DNA of 64,000 bases from contig NC_084795.1 of NCBI RefSeq assembly GCF_963169125.1, forward strand, positions 262,193,042 through 262,257,041, given 5' to 3'. The notes beneath the pieces were generated by a model. The model saw only the letters and a program-made list of their open reading frames with translations, had not been told where the DNA came from and did not search any database. Position numbers and translations under genes: made by a program. This document shows, piece after piece, positions 35,174 through 45,100 of this stretch. Position 1 is the first letter of the stretch, and each line of letters begins with the position of its first letter. This stretch comes from Humulus lupulus. Its lineage: Eukaryota; Streptophyta; Magnoliopsida; Rosales; Cannabaceae.

Positions 35174-36712
35174 TCTGGGCCCGTCGCCTCGGATGTTTTC
35201 TTGGCAGCCTTTTTTGCCGCCACCCTGGCTGCCCTGGTGGCCCGAACCTCGAGAAGCTGCCTCATCTCATCCACAGGATCAGACATGTCGGAGTCTCCTA
35301 CAACAAACGTAATTGAAAATGAGTTAGTACGATTAACAGGAAAATAGAGGTCAAAACTAAGAGTGACCCGGGACGAACCCTTATCTAAGCCCTGGGCGTG
35401 ACTCAACTCATCTAACGTGAAAAAGTAGACTTGATCCCCCATGTCGTCCAGGTTCAGGAAATTCCTATATTGAAGGAACCTGGACAAGAACATGAGAACT
35501 TCCGAGCCTACGGGTGTGGGAGACGAAGGTCTCGTCTCCCCGTCAGCCCCGAACGCGGGGCCTCGAAGTGCTAACCTATCCCTAGCTAAGTCCCCAACTT
35601 GGGGAGCATAAGTTAAGATCAAAGGTGAGTTAACTCGTCCTGAAACGCTAGCCACGGGGGTCCCCGTGTTCGGAAGTGCCTCCTCGAAGAGGGCTTCCAG
35701 CTCCTTGGAAGCGGCCGCCTCCGACTGGGCCAAGTCCCTCTTCTGCTTGGCCGCTTTCGCGAGTGCCACAGCCTCTACTTCCCTGATGTGCTCCAGGGCC
35801 AGTTGCTCCCTTATGGTGGGATTCTTCTCGCACTGTATTCCCCGAAGGCTCGGGGCGTCGATAGTCTGGTGGGCCACGAGCAGTCTGACCAGTCGGAGGT
35901 TGTCGGTATTGACGTAGCCCCTACGTCCAGGTCCTCCGCACTCAGCCCGGAGTAGAGCTTCTTCCTGTCCAAGTTGAACTGGGTGAGAGGATTCTGGGCA
36001 AAAGGTCCTGCCACCCGATGTAATACAGTGAGAAATAAGAAAGAAAAAGAGAAACCGACAAAGTAGGGTCGAGAAAGCACTTACCCACTCGCTGGTAGTC
36101 CAGCATCAGCATGGGGTTCTTCTCCACGAGGAACCCGGACATCATGAACCAGTAATGTTGGACGTCCGGGGGATGCTTCCAGGCGCTTGTCGGAGCGGGA
36201 TAGTTGCCCCGTGGCTTCAGCCGATAGAAGCCGTCCAAGGTCTTGTCCTTGGCGTTGACCTGCGGTTCCATCTTGTAGAAGTACAAGATTTCCACGGGGG
36301 TTGACTCCGCGATCTCCTTCGCGGCACAGAAGACGCTCCATCCCGCAAGCAATCGGTAGGCTTGGGGCAGAAGCTGGAAGGGTACGATCCCCACGTATTT
36401 TAGGAACCGCACGAAGTAATCGTGAAGCGGGATTGTAGCTCCCGCACTGATGTGGCCTGCGCTCTAGGCCCCGAACCCGTTCACGGAGGTGTGCGCCCGC
36501 TCCTCTTTCTTGGCCAGGCGGTTGTGGAAGAGTCCGGGAGTGGACTCTATGCCTAGGCGTTTCTCCAAGACGTACATCATCTGGTAGTTCTCGAACAGAT
36601 TCAGTACCGTGTCCATCTCCCATCGGTTGCCTTTAGGAGTCCGGGACCCGGGAAGGAGGACGGGGGCCCTGTTGACTTCTTCCTCCGAGTGAAGGGTGAC
36701 GCTCGACGTCAT
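35174..36712 (-). pseudogene. Antisense ORF (aORF) of the Tat element, N-terminal part
   Basis: The start is ATG at 36712 (MTSSVTLHSEEEVN). Exon 1 continues past a TAG at 36464-36466 in the same frame to YFVRFLKYVGIVPFQLLP, YRLLAGWSVFCAAKEIAEST and KHPPDVQHYWFMMSGFLVE. A probable intron (GTAAGTGC...GGTGGCAG) spans about 36084-36008 and the frame resumes as GPFAQNPLTQFNLDRKKLYS. A frame change at about 35905-35930 leads to TIREQLALEHIREVEAVALA, a predicted coiled coil. A possible second intron is at about 35368-35300. Such antisense ORFs are known in Tat-lineage elements but their role is not. The solo LTR at 32997 separates this from the C-terminal half. Confidence 0.75.
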
Positions 36713-37788
36713 GGCTGATGATCTTGGAGCAAAGAAAAGAAAAACCAAGCAGTCAATACCGAAACCCAAGAAAGTCGGTTAAGGTACGGGGGGCCTCCTA
36801 CGGACTGCTTGGAGTCCCCTTCGGATCAGGTCCGGGTGCACCAGAGAACCACGAGACCCAGATCGGGAACGAAAAATGGGCTACTAAATAGGTTTCACCG
36901 CCTGTCCGGGAAGCATCCAGACCCGGAGCAACTCGGACCAGGCAGCCTTCCTAGCACTAGTCCTAAGCATAAACAAGTTCTAGCAGCCTAAACATATGAG
37001 CAAAATGATAGAACCTACATTCATATATCTATTAAGGCAGAGGACAGAAGGACTTATTATGAATGGCTGGTCGTGAAAAATGGTGGTTGTCCGGCGATAA
37101 GGATGGCAGAATCTCGGTCTTGAACTAGCGAAGGCGGTTCAGCAGCTCGTCGACAGGACAGGCTGAGGACGTGCGCTCAGGGAGAGGTGCAGATGCTGGA
37201 ACTGTTGGAAAAAGGCGACGACGCAAAATAAGCAGACGGTGGAAGATGTCGTCGGCAAGATCGGACATAAACAAATCCTCAAAGTTCTTAGAATGGCTCG
37301 AGAGTGTAAACGTTTCAAATGGATGCCTGAGGAGTATTTATAGAGACCCAAATCCTAGTCTCTGATCCAGCAGATAGGAAATCCCCCATCGAACGGTCCA
37401 GGATCGTGCAGGGGCATTAATGAATCCACTCGAGTGCTGGATCCATTCCATTTCGATCCGACGTCCCAAGAGAGGGGAATTTCAAAGGTCGCCCCATCCT
37501 ACAGTCCACCTCAGCGCAGAAACATTAATGAAGGACCCCATGCGGATGAGACGCTTCAGAATCTGTGCTGACGCACTAGCCTAGGCCTAGCGACCCTTGA
37601 GGTGGTTGGTGACCTTTCGAGGTCAATTGCCATCATTGCAGCAGTCGCTGGGCGACACGTGTGTCCTTCGTCACGAAACAGGACTTCGGTAAACGGACCT
37701 GGACATTAGTAAGTGGTCCGGGCTCCGCGTGCGCTCAGTGCACACTGCCCCTTGCCACGGACCCACGATTCTAAGCAGGAACTGGGAA
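36713..37788. other. Non-coding Tat region upstream of the aORF
   Basis: No sense-strand gene is seen. On the minus strand this is the upstream region and leader of the aORF, with a possible further intron end just before ATG 36712. The polypurine tract and the first ~190 bases of the 3' LTR expected near 37600-37788 are not recognisable, which suggests a deletion. The ORFs at 36809-36991, 37139-37351 and 37171-37365 have no domain. Confidence 0.5.
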
Positions 37789-38517
37789 GGTTACGGTCGA
37801 GATGTATGCAAACAGTCTCGGAGCCTGGTAAACAATCCGGGCTCTAGGTAGATGATCTGGGCTTACGGTAAACGAAGAGGGACAGAGGTAAACAAACTCG
37901 GGTCAAGTCCTCAGGGTTGGCAGGATAAAGCATCCGTGACCCTGACTCCGCCCCATGAAGCGTGGGAGTTGTCCCCCACATCTAACCTACGGAAAAGGCC
38001 ACCTCGAGATTGTACGCTGCTGGTTCAGACCTGCGCCGCCACTACTCTGACCAATCTTGTCCCCTGAATCTGCCTCATAACTCGAAATTCCCAGACCAAA
38101 AGCCCCAATTTGTCGGGTGACGAATGGGCTTTGGGCTGGTCTAGTGGGCTCCAGTTAATGTTTGTCTTTTATGTGTTTATCCTTTGTATTGGGCTTTCGA
38201 TAGAGAAGCCAGTGGTATTTATACCTTTGTTGGGCCCGGGTCATCCCGGCCCAAGCCCAGTGCTCCTGTGAGCCTATAAGTACATGTGACAGAGCACTGG
38301 GGAATGAATCTCTTTTTGGCTTGTATACAGTTACTCCACTAAAACAAAGAGAAAAACTCCATTGTTATAGACTTTCCAAGCTTTAATACAACCGTCTCGT
38401 GGACTAAGGCTCATTAACACCCCAACCACGTAAAAATCTTGTTTATATCTTCTAAATCCCTTATCATTAATCTTGCTTAATTTTTATTAATATAGTTTCC
38501 GAAAATCTCGTTAAACA
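37789..38517 (+). repeat. 3' LTR of the Tat element, 5'-truncated
   Basis: It matches 23407-24134 almost base for base from GGTTACGGTCGAGATGTATG to the terminal TTAAACA. The matching 5' LTR portion 23213-23406 is absent. By eye roughly 35 of 729 positions differ, mostly C/T and G/A changes. GTAGG (38518-38522) follows, the right copy of the target duplication. Confidence 0.88.
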
Positions 38518-39051
38518 GTAGGCTATGCTAAAGGCACTAGAGGAGGTTATTTCTATAGTCTGACATATAAGAAGATATTAGTATCAACTAATGCTAATTT
38601 TCAGGAAAAAAGATTATATGGGAGACTTCAAACCTCATACTAAAGTTGTAACCAAGGAATTACTTGGTGATAAGATCACACCACAACCAACTTTGAAAGT
38701 TGAGAAGAGCAGACAACAGTTTCTAATCAAGAATCTCTAGTGGTTCATTGTAGTGTGAGGGTTGTTAGACAGCCCATTTGTTACACTAGATTCAGAGAAT
38801 CACAAGTTTCCATATCCGATGACAATGTAGACGACTAGCTGACTTACAGTCAAGCGATGAATGATTTTGACAAGGAAAAATGGCTCGAAGCCGTGAAACT
38901 CTAGATGGAATCTATGTACTCCAACTCTGTCGTGAATCTTGTAGATTTGCCTCAAGACGTAAGACTAATTAGGTGCAAATGGATCTACAAGAGAAAAAAA
39001 TGAGTGGAAGGGAAAGTAAAGACTTTCAAGGCAAGACTCGTTGATTAATGC
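38518..39051 (+). pseudogene. Copia pol fragment, continuation right of the Tat insertion
   Basis: The frame resumes with GYAKGTRGGYFYS, which continues CLFV at the left side of the Tat element. It reaches the start of reverse transcriptase (LEAVKL, MESMYSNSV, IRCKWIYKRKK, KTFKARLV). Stops are frequent, including a TAG within KL-MES near 38902 and a TGA at 39001-39003. The fragment stops abruptly in RT at about 39051, where an unrelated LTR-like segment begins. The same RT segment exists at 46772-46930 in the second copia element. Confidence 0.82.
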
Positions 39052-40170
39052 TAAAAAATGTCAATTTATTAGTTTTAAAGTGTAAAATAAAATTAAGTTT
39101 TAATTAATATTTTCAAGAATTTATTGTAATATATTTTATAATTGAAAATTTTAATTTTAATTTAATTTGTGTTTAATTTTCAGGAATAAATTGCATTTGG
39201 ACATTAATAAAAAAAGAAAGAAGAAAGAAAAAAGTAAAATTGAAGAAAATTAGGAAAAATGGCATTCTTGTGGTCCAAAAGCCCAGCAGAATTAACACAA
39301 AAGACCCTAGACCCGCCTGGTTTTCTATCACCCTAGCGCACCACTTGGCGCTCTGCATGCTCGCCACCTGTCCGCTCCCGACTTGCTCTTGCTCGCCCAC
39401 GTAACCCAGCGACCAGCGAGCAGCCTAGCGCCTAACCTGCCTACCCACCTGCTGTTTTTTCCCTGCTGACAGCCGCAACATGTGGCGTGCTCCTATTGGC
39501 CGCAAATGGGTCAATGCCACCAGCCACCTCCCACCCCATTTTGTGTGCACTTTGGGCCTTGAACCCTTCCATTTTGAGCTTTTAAAGCTCACATTTTGTA
39601 TTCATTTAGAAAAATGTGCATGATGACCATTTACTAAAATAGCTAGGTTAATATTAATAATAAGATTTTGTTTTTCAAAATCATATTTTATTATTAATGT
39701 TTCAAATTTATTTTGTAAACCTCATTTGTAGTTTAATTTCTTTTCAGCCATTTTCTTCTTTTATAAATAGGGACTCTTCTTTTACATTTGGTATGTAATT
39801 TGGAGAGTAAATAAACTATAGCAAAATTTATACTCACTTTCATCTCATACTTTCTTCTTAGAATTTTGTAAGAATGATTAGCATAATGGCCTAATCTTCC
39901 ACGAAGGTTAGGGATGATTCCATATGCTAGTGATGTTATTTTATTGCTTCGATGTACTATGTTCTTAATATAATGCATTTGAGTGTTTATATTCTTTCAA
40001 TCTCATCTTTATTTTGTGATCTTTATTTACTTGTGCTAATAATATATATGATTAGTCATGCTTTTTCTATATGTTTCTAATTACTAAAAGTAATATTGAT
40101 ACTAAATTTTATGTCTAATCTTCTATTACATTATTTCCCTTGGGTATTTTGTCATTTTTAGATTTTTCAT
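39052..40170 (+). mobile_element. LTR-like non-coding segment of an unclassified retroelement
   Basis: It begins TGATTAATGCTAAAAAATG immediately where the copia RT ends. It has a long T/A-rich start, a GC-rich block with GCCACCTG/CGCTC motifs at 39311-39540, a TATAAATAGGG promoter-like element at 39761-39771 and a GATTAGCATAATGGCCTAATCTTCC stem-like region near 39876. These are features of plant LTRs. No second copy is in the window, and the right end is lost at the copia LTR starting near 40171. Small ORFs here are not genes. Confidence 0.45.
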
Positions 40171-41877
40171 ATAAACTTCTATTAATTCACGAGCATATAG
40201 CTAATCATATTTATAGTGACATAATCGCAGTGGAATATAAATATGATTATATGTTCAAAATAAGTTAGTCCTAAGATTAGTCAGTGCACAGGATTTACAC
40301 TGACTTGCCAATCTACGACATGATCTACTTACACATTGTAGTGTTATTTTTTTTCCAAAACATTAACAAGTAGTAGATAAGATCTGATGTATTTGTTGCA
40401 TCGGACCGGATTGATATTGACAGTAGATAGGATAAGTAAACATACCGTTATTATCTATTCTAGTCATGTCATATAGTTGACCATAGGTCAATTCAATCTC
40501 AATTCTGAGTGGTTAGTATTCTAACAGATTGTATTATTTGAGTTCGTTGACTTGTTCGTTACCAGCATACCCTACGAACTAGCCCATACTTACATCTTTG
40601 GAACTCAGTAGTATAATTGAGTGGGAGTGTTAATCATAGATATGAACATCTATAGCTTTTAATGAAGTAAAATGATGGTTTTCTTTTAGTTTGGTTCAAG
40701 GTGCTAAATGATAGAAATCTCATTTCAATAATTAATATTAGTTAACTGAAATATCATTTACAAGGAACTAAGTGTTTTAATGATAAAATACAATAAGGGG
40801 TAAAACGGTATTTTAGTCCTATCTCATTGTAGACCGTCTATAGAGGATTGAGTGAAAATTATGGTTGTAACAATGGATAATTAATAGCGTATCTATATTT
40901 GTTATAGAGCGTTCTATGAATTCAAGAGTGCAATTCTGAGTCTATAGTGGAGTCACGAGGAATTAATAAGTTAGTAAATTTATTTGTTAGATTTATGATA
41001 ACTTATTGGAGCTTGATTTCATAGGCCCATGATCCCCATTGTACCTTGGATAAAATCATCTAGATAGTCTCAATTAATTGATTGAATTATCAATTAGAAT
41101 TATCAAAGTTGACCAGGTTAATTTTGGATAGTTTCACAGAGTTGTGTAATTTTGAGAAGAAAAGAGAAATTATGGCAGATTTATTAATTAAGATAAATTG
41201 GTATCTAAATTAATAAATAACTTTAAATCAATGTTCAAATTATAAATAATTTGATAAAGGATTTAAATAATTATTTAATTAATTAAATCAATAGAAAATA
41301 ATACAAGCCTTGATTTTAAGTCCAATGAGCTTATAATCAAATGGGAAATTTCACTGGCCTATAGCCCATGATAATTTCGACTTAGGGCTTCAAAATGGCT
41401 GTTATTTTATTGATTTTTAATTAAATTAAATGGCCTAATTGAGTCTATAAAAATAGTGCTTAGAGAGAAGTCAAAACATAAGTCACAAGTCAGATTTTCT
41501 GATAGTTTTAGATTCTCTCTAAACACAAGTCATTTTCTAAGCCTCTTTGTTATTTTCTCTTCTTCTCTCTATATCTATCTCATGTGTTGAGAATTGCTCA
41601 CACTAGTCTAGGTGGTTATAAGGATACATTGGAAGATTGTGAAGAAAATAGAAGAACGATTCAGTTTCTTGATAATACTCTGCGACAGAGAGGATACAAG
41701 AGTTAAAGAAACTGAAGGAAGAACTCTTTAATTCCGTTGCGTATACTGTAAGTATTATATTCTCTGTTTCTCTTTGAATTTAATTTTAGAAACATGTTTT
41801 AGGCTATCTCGTATTAATTTGTTTAATATTAGATATACATGAAAATAAATAAAGATCATGTATAAGCTAATCCAACA
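40171..41877 (+). repeat. 5' LTR of copia element A (1.7 kb, 5' end missing)
   Basis: Positions 40171-41877 align with 48444-50153 along their whole length with only scattered substitutions, from ATAAACTTCTATTAA to AAGCTAATCCAACA. The right copy extends about 138 bases further left, to the purine tract after pol, so this copy lacks its 5' start. A CTATAAAAATAGTGC promoter element at about 41442 precedes the likely transcript start. Confidence 0.9.
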
Positions 41878-44238
41878 ACTGGCCTCAAAGCCTTTGGTAA
41901 TCTTTATTTCCATGCATGAACATGTTTAAAATTGAATTATTTGATATGTTTGAATAATTGGATAGTTTTCATTTTTTTATGAAGCATATTGATTTTATGT
42001 GAATTTTAGCAATTTTCAGGTTATTTTGTTGTGTTTTCTATGCTATTAATTTTTATATATGCTTTATTTTGTTTAAAACATGTTAAAACTTAATTAGAAA
42101 ATTGTTTTGGTTTGAAAAATTGCTAAAATAAAAATAAAAATTGCACTGGCTCCCATGCGCGCGCACCCCAGCCCCGCGCGCGCACCACCAGCAGCCCAGC
42201 CAGTGAATAGTACCCGTACAGACGGGAACTGTTCATCAAATTTTTAAAAAATAAAATAAAATTAAGAATTGTTGAAATTTATTATTTATAATTAAAACCA
42301 AAAATATCATTTTTGTTTTATCATTTAAAATTGTTTTTTAAAAAATAAGATATTTTTGTTAGTTGAGATTTAAATAATTAAATATTTTCTACAAATATTC
42401 AAATTCAAATTTAAAAATAGACTAACAACTTAATTTAAAATCTTTTAATATATTAAAATATTAGAATTATGATATCAGATATTTAAGATATTTTCATTTA
42501 AATTCTTGATTTTTTTTTATTAAATCTTTATTTGAAAATATAAATATCTTTTTATTCTATAGTTTTTAATATTTAAATTATTTGAAATTTGAATATTGTT
42601 AGTTAGATATTTTTATTGATATTTGAATTTGTTTAACTATTTTGAGATATTTTAGGATTGTTATAACTATTTATATTTTATTTTATTTTTTAATTGTTAA
42701 AATATTAGCTAATAGTTACAACAACACAAGATATTTTTGAAAATAGTTAAGATATTGATTTTAAAATTTAAAATTGGTTAAATTTTGAAAAATATCATTT
42801 TTTTCCGGCCAATTAATAAAATATATTTTTATAAATGTGATTTAAATTAACTTTGGTTAATTATTGATAAATCCTATTTAAATTAAATTAATATTTTTTT
42901 TTCAAATTAACCTAAACCAAGTTGATTGTTAATAAATGGAATTTAAATTAACTATTGTTAATTATTGATAAATTTCGTTTTAATTGACTTATTTTTTTGT
43001 AAAAATTTAATTAATTTGAATTTTTTTTGATAAATTCTAGATAATAAATTGTGGTATTTTTGCATAAATTCATAGAATTGATCATATAGTAACATGATTA
43101 GGCCCACCCAATTATAACATGCCTATTTACACTATATGTGGTATTTTTGCAATTGGGCTTAGATGCATATAGTGGCCCATATGTTTGTAAGATATATGGT
43201 ATTTTGCCAAATAAAATATTAATAAAATGATAGGTTTTATTTGGGCCCATTAGAAAATGTAAAGTTTAAATTCCTCTATTGTGGGTGATTCCACTTGTGA
43301 AGGCCCATTTGCTTTGCATGACTATAGTGAGCCTAATCAATTAATAAAACGAATGTTTAAATTCCTGTCTTTTGGACCTTGTATGGAAGATAGGGGGCCT
43401 TTGTAGTGAGAACGACATACTGGACCCAGCCCTCCTCCATACAAGCCCAATTGTTAAGGTCCATTTACCTGAGTTGGACTTAATTATATAGGTTCATTTT
43501 ATTAGTTAAACCTAAATATTGATTAGCAACAAATTAATTCTAACTTAATTGAATTTGTTTCAATGTGACACTTTAGAATTAATAAAAAATTATAAGACTT
43601 TGGTTTTAAAAATTTTAATCTGTTTAATTTTTTTTGGGAAAACCATAGTCATTAATTTTCTAAAAATAAATAATAAAAATACTATTTTTAATTTTATAAT
43701 GAGCTTATTTTAAGAATTTTATTCGATCTCCACCGTTGGTTTAACATAATCAATAGCTTAATGGGGCCTCGAGGCGCTTTGATTCGTCCCCCTACGGAAG
43801 GTGTTCATTAGTTATTTTGACAAGGTTAGATTTCGAAAGATAGATAATTATAGGTCAAATTCTACTAGACTCACCCCTACGGTGACTACTAGGACTAAAT
43901 CTATGATTATTGAAACCGTGGGTCTAGCTCATAAAATAAGAGATTTTGTTTTCTTATTTTGATCGAATAGTAGATTGTTAATAGTGGTGTCCATTATTAA
44001 ATGAGTTTACAACTCTATTTAACTAGTGGTATTTTTGACTCTCGCCAACCGGGACAAAAATATCATAGATTAGTTAAAAACCTAAAGAAATAGAGACATG
44101 ATTGTTTTTTGTATTTTTTCTCATATCTTACATATTTTTGGTATGTGTTGATCTATTTCTTGAAATTTGTGTGAATAGAAGTTTTATTGAGCAAATGTGA
44201 TTGATTTCTATTTTATTGGTAATTTGTAGTTTTGAGTT
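41878..44238 (+). other. Leader of copia element A with degenerate primer-binding site
   Basis: CTGGCCTCAAAGCC at 41880-41893 sits where copia elements normally have TGGTATCAGAGC and looks like a mutated version. The next 2.3 kb is non-coding and AT-rich, apart from a short GC-rich patch GCGCGCGCACCCCAGCC and GCGCGCGCACCACC at about 42156-42190. Phrases like TATGGTATTTT and TGGTATTTTTGC recur near 43050-43205. I see no gene here. The length fits copia elements with long leaders. Confidence 0.6.
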
Positions 44239-45100
44239 ATGGCTGTGTCTACTCCCATCATTTCTCAACTTTTGATGGAGAAACTCACTGGAGAAAACTT
44301 TCTTAAATGGAAGCAAAACATCAACATTGTGTTGATAGGTGATAACTCCAAATTCGTCATGACTGAGGAATCCCCGGAAGTTTCAGCTGAAGGAGCTACC
44401 AAGTCTATGAGGGACAAGTATGAGCGTTGGCAGGCGGCTAACAACAAGGCTCGGTACTACATGTTGACTAGTATGGTCGACACTTTCAAGACAAAGATGG
44501 AGAATGTCGAGACAGCCTACGAAATCATGGATCAGCTCCAAGACATGTTTGGTGCCAAGTCAACGCAGACTTGTTTTGAGGCCACCAAGAAATATGCCAA
44601 TGCTCGAATGGCACCTTCTCAACATGTTCGTGATCACTTGATCAAGATGACAAACTACTTTCAGAAAGTTGAACTGCACGGAGCCATAATAGATGAGGAA
44701 ACTCAAGTTGGCTTAATCCTCAACAGTCTTTCTCCAGCTTTCCTTCCATTCACCACCAACTATGTGTTGAATAAACTCAACTATGGTCTGACGCAGCTCA
44801 AGAATGAGCTTCAGACTTTTGATTCTATCATGGGTGGACCTAGTAAGGGAGGAGAAAAGAAGACAACAACTACTACTGCTGCTGATCCAGTTAAGGCTGA
44901 AGCTAACCAAGCTTCGTCTTCAAAAGCTGGAAACAAGAGGAAAGGTGGGCAAAACAACAACCCCAAGCCTGCAAAGGCGAGTGCACATACGCCTAAGGGG
45001 AAAAACAAGAAAAACAAGAAAGGTAAAGGTAAATGATTTCACTGCAAAGAGAAGGGGCATTGGAAACAAGACTGCCCCAAGTTTCTAGCAGATAAAAACA
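44239..45100 (+). pseudogene. Copia A gag, stop in the zinc knuckle
   Basis: ATG 44239 starts a copia-type gag (MAVSTPIISQLLMEKLTGEN, FLKWKQNINIVLIGDNSKF, RDKYERWQAANNKARYYM, MVDTFKTKMENVETAYEIM). The Lys/Gly-rich tail leads to the nucleic-acid-binding knuckle. A TGA at 45034-45036 stands exactly where its first Cys is expected, and the rest of the knuckle (HC...GHWKQDC) follows in the same frame. The gag part before it is 265 residues and otherwise intact. Gag would form the particle. Confidence 0.88.

Larger units (their letters stand above)
23213..38517 (+). mobile_element. Ty3/gypsy element of the Tat lineage, 15.3 kb, degenerate
   Basis: The element begins TGTTAT, ends AAACA and is flanked by exact GTAGG duplications. 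In order it has a 5' LTR, gag, protease, reverse transcriptase, RNase H, a second archaeal-type RNase H, integrase, a ~60-bp minisatellite, a multi-exon antisense ORF on the minus strand and a 3' LTR. A second RNase H and an antisense ORF between pol and the 3' LTR are features of Tat-lineage elements (Retand/Grande/Ogre group). No chromodomain is seen. The coding region has many stops and frameshifts. The antisense ORF is interrupted by a solo LTR. The shared part of the two LTRs differs at roughly 5% of sites by eye. Confidence 0.92.

Noticed and set aside
42150..42195. GCGCGCGCACC blocks as a possible regulatory or structural (Z-DNA) element
   Set aside because: Only two short alternating runs inside the leader of a dead copia element; no second copy or conserved context to support a role.
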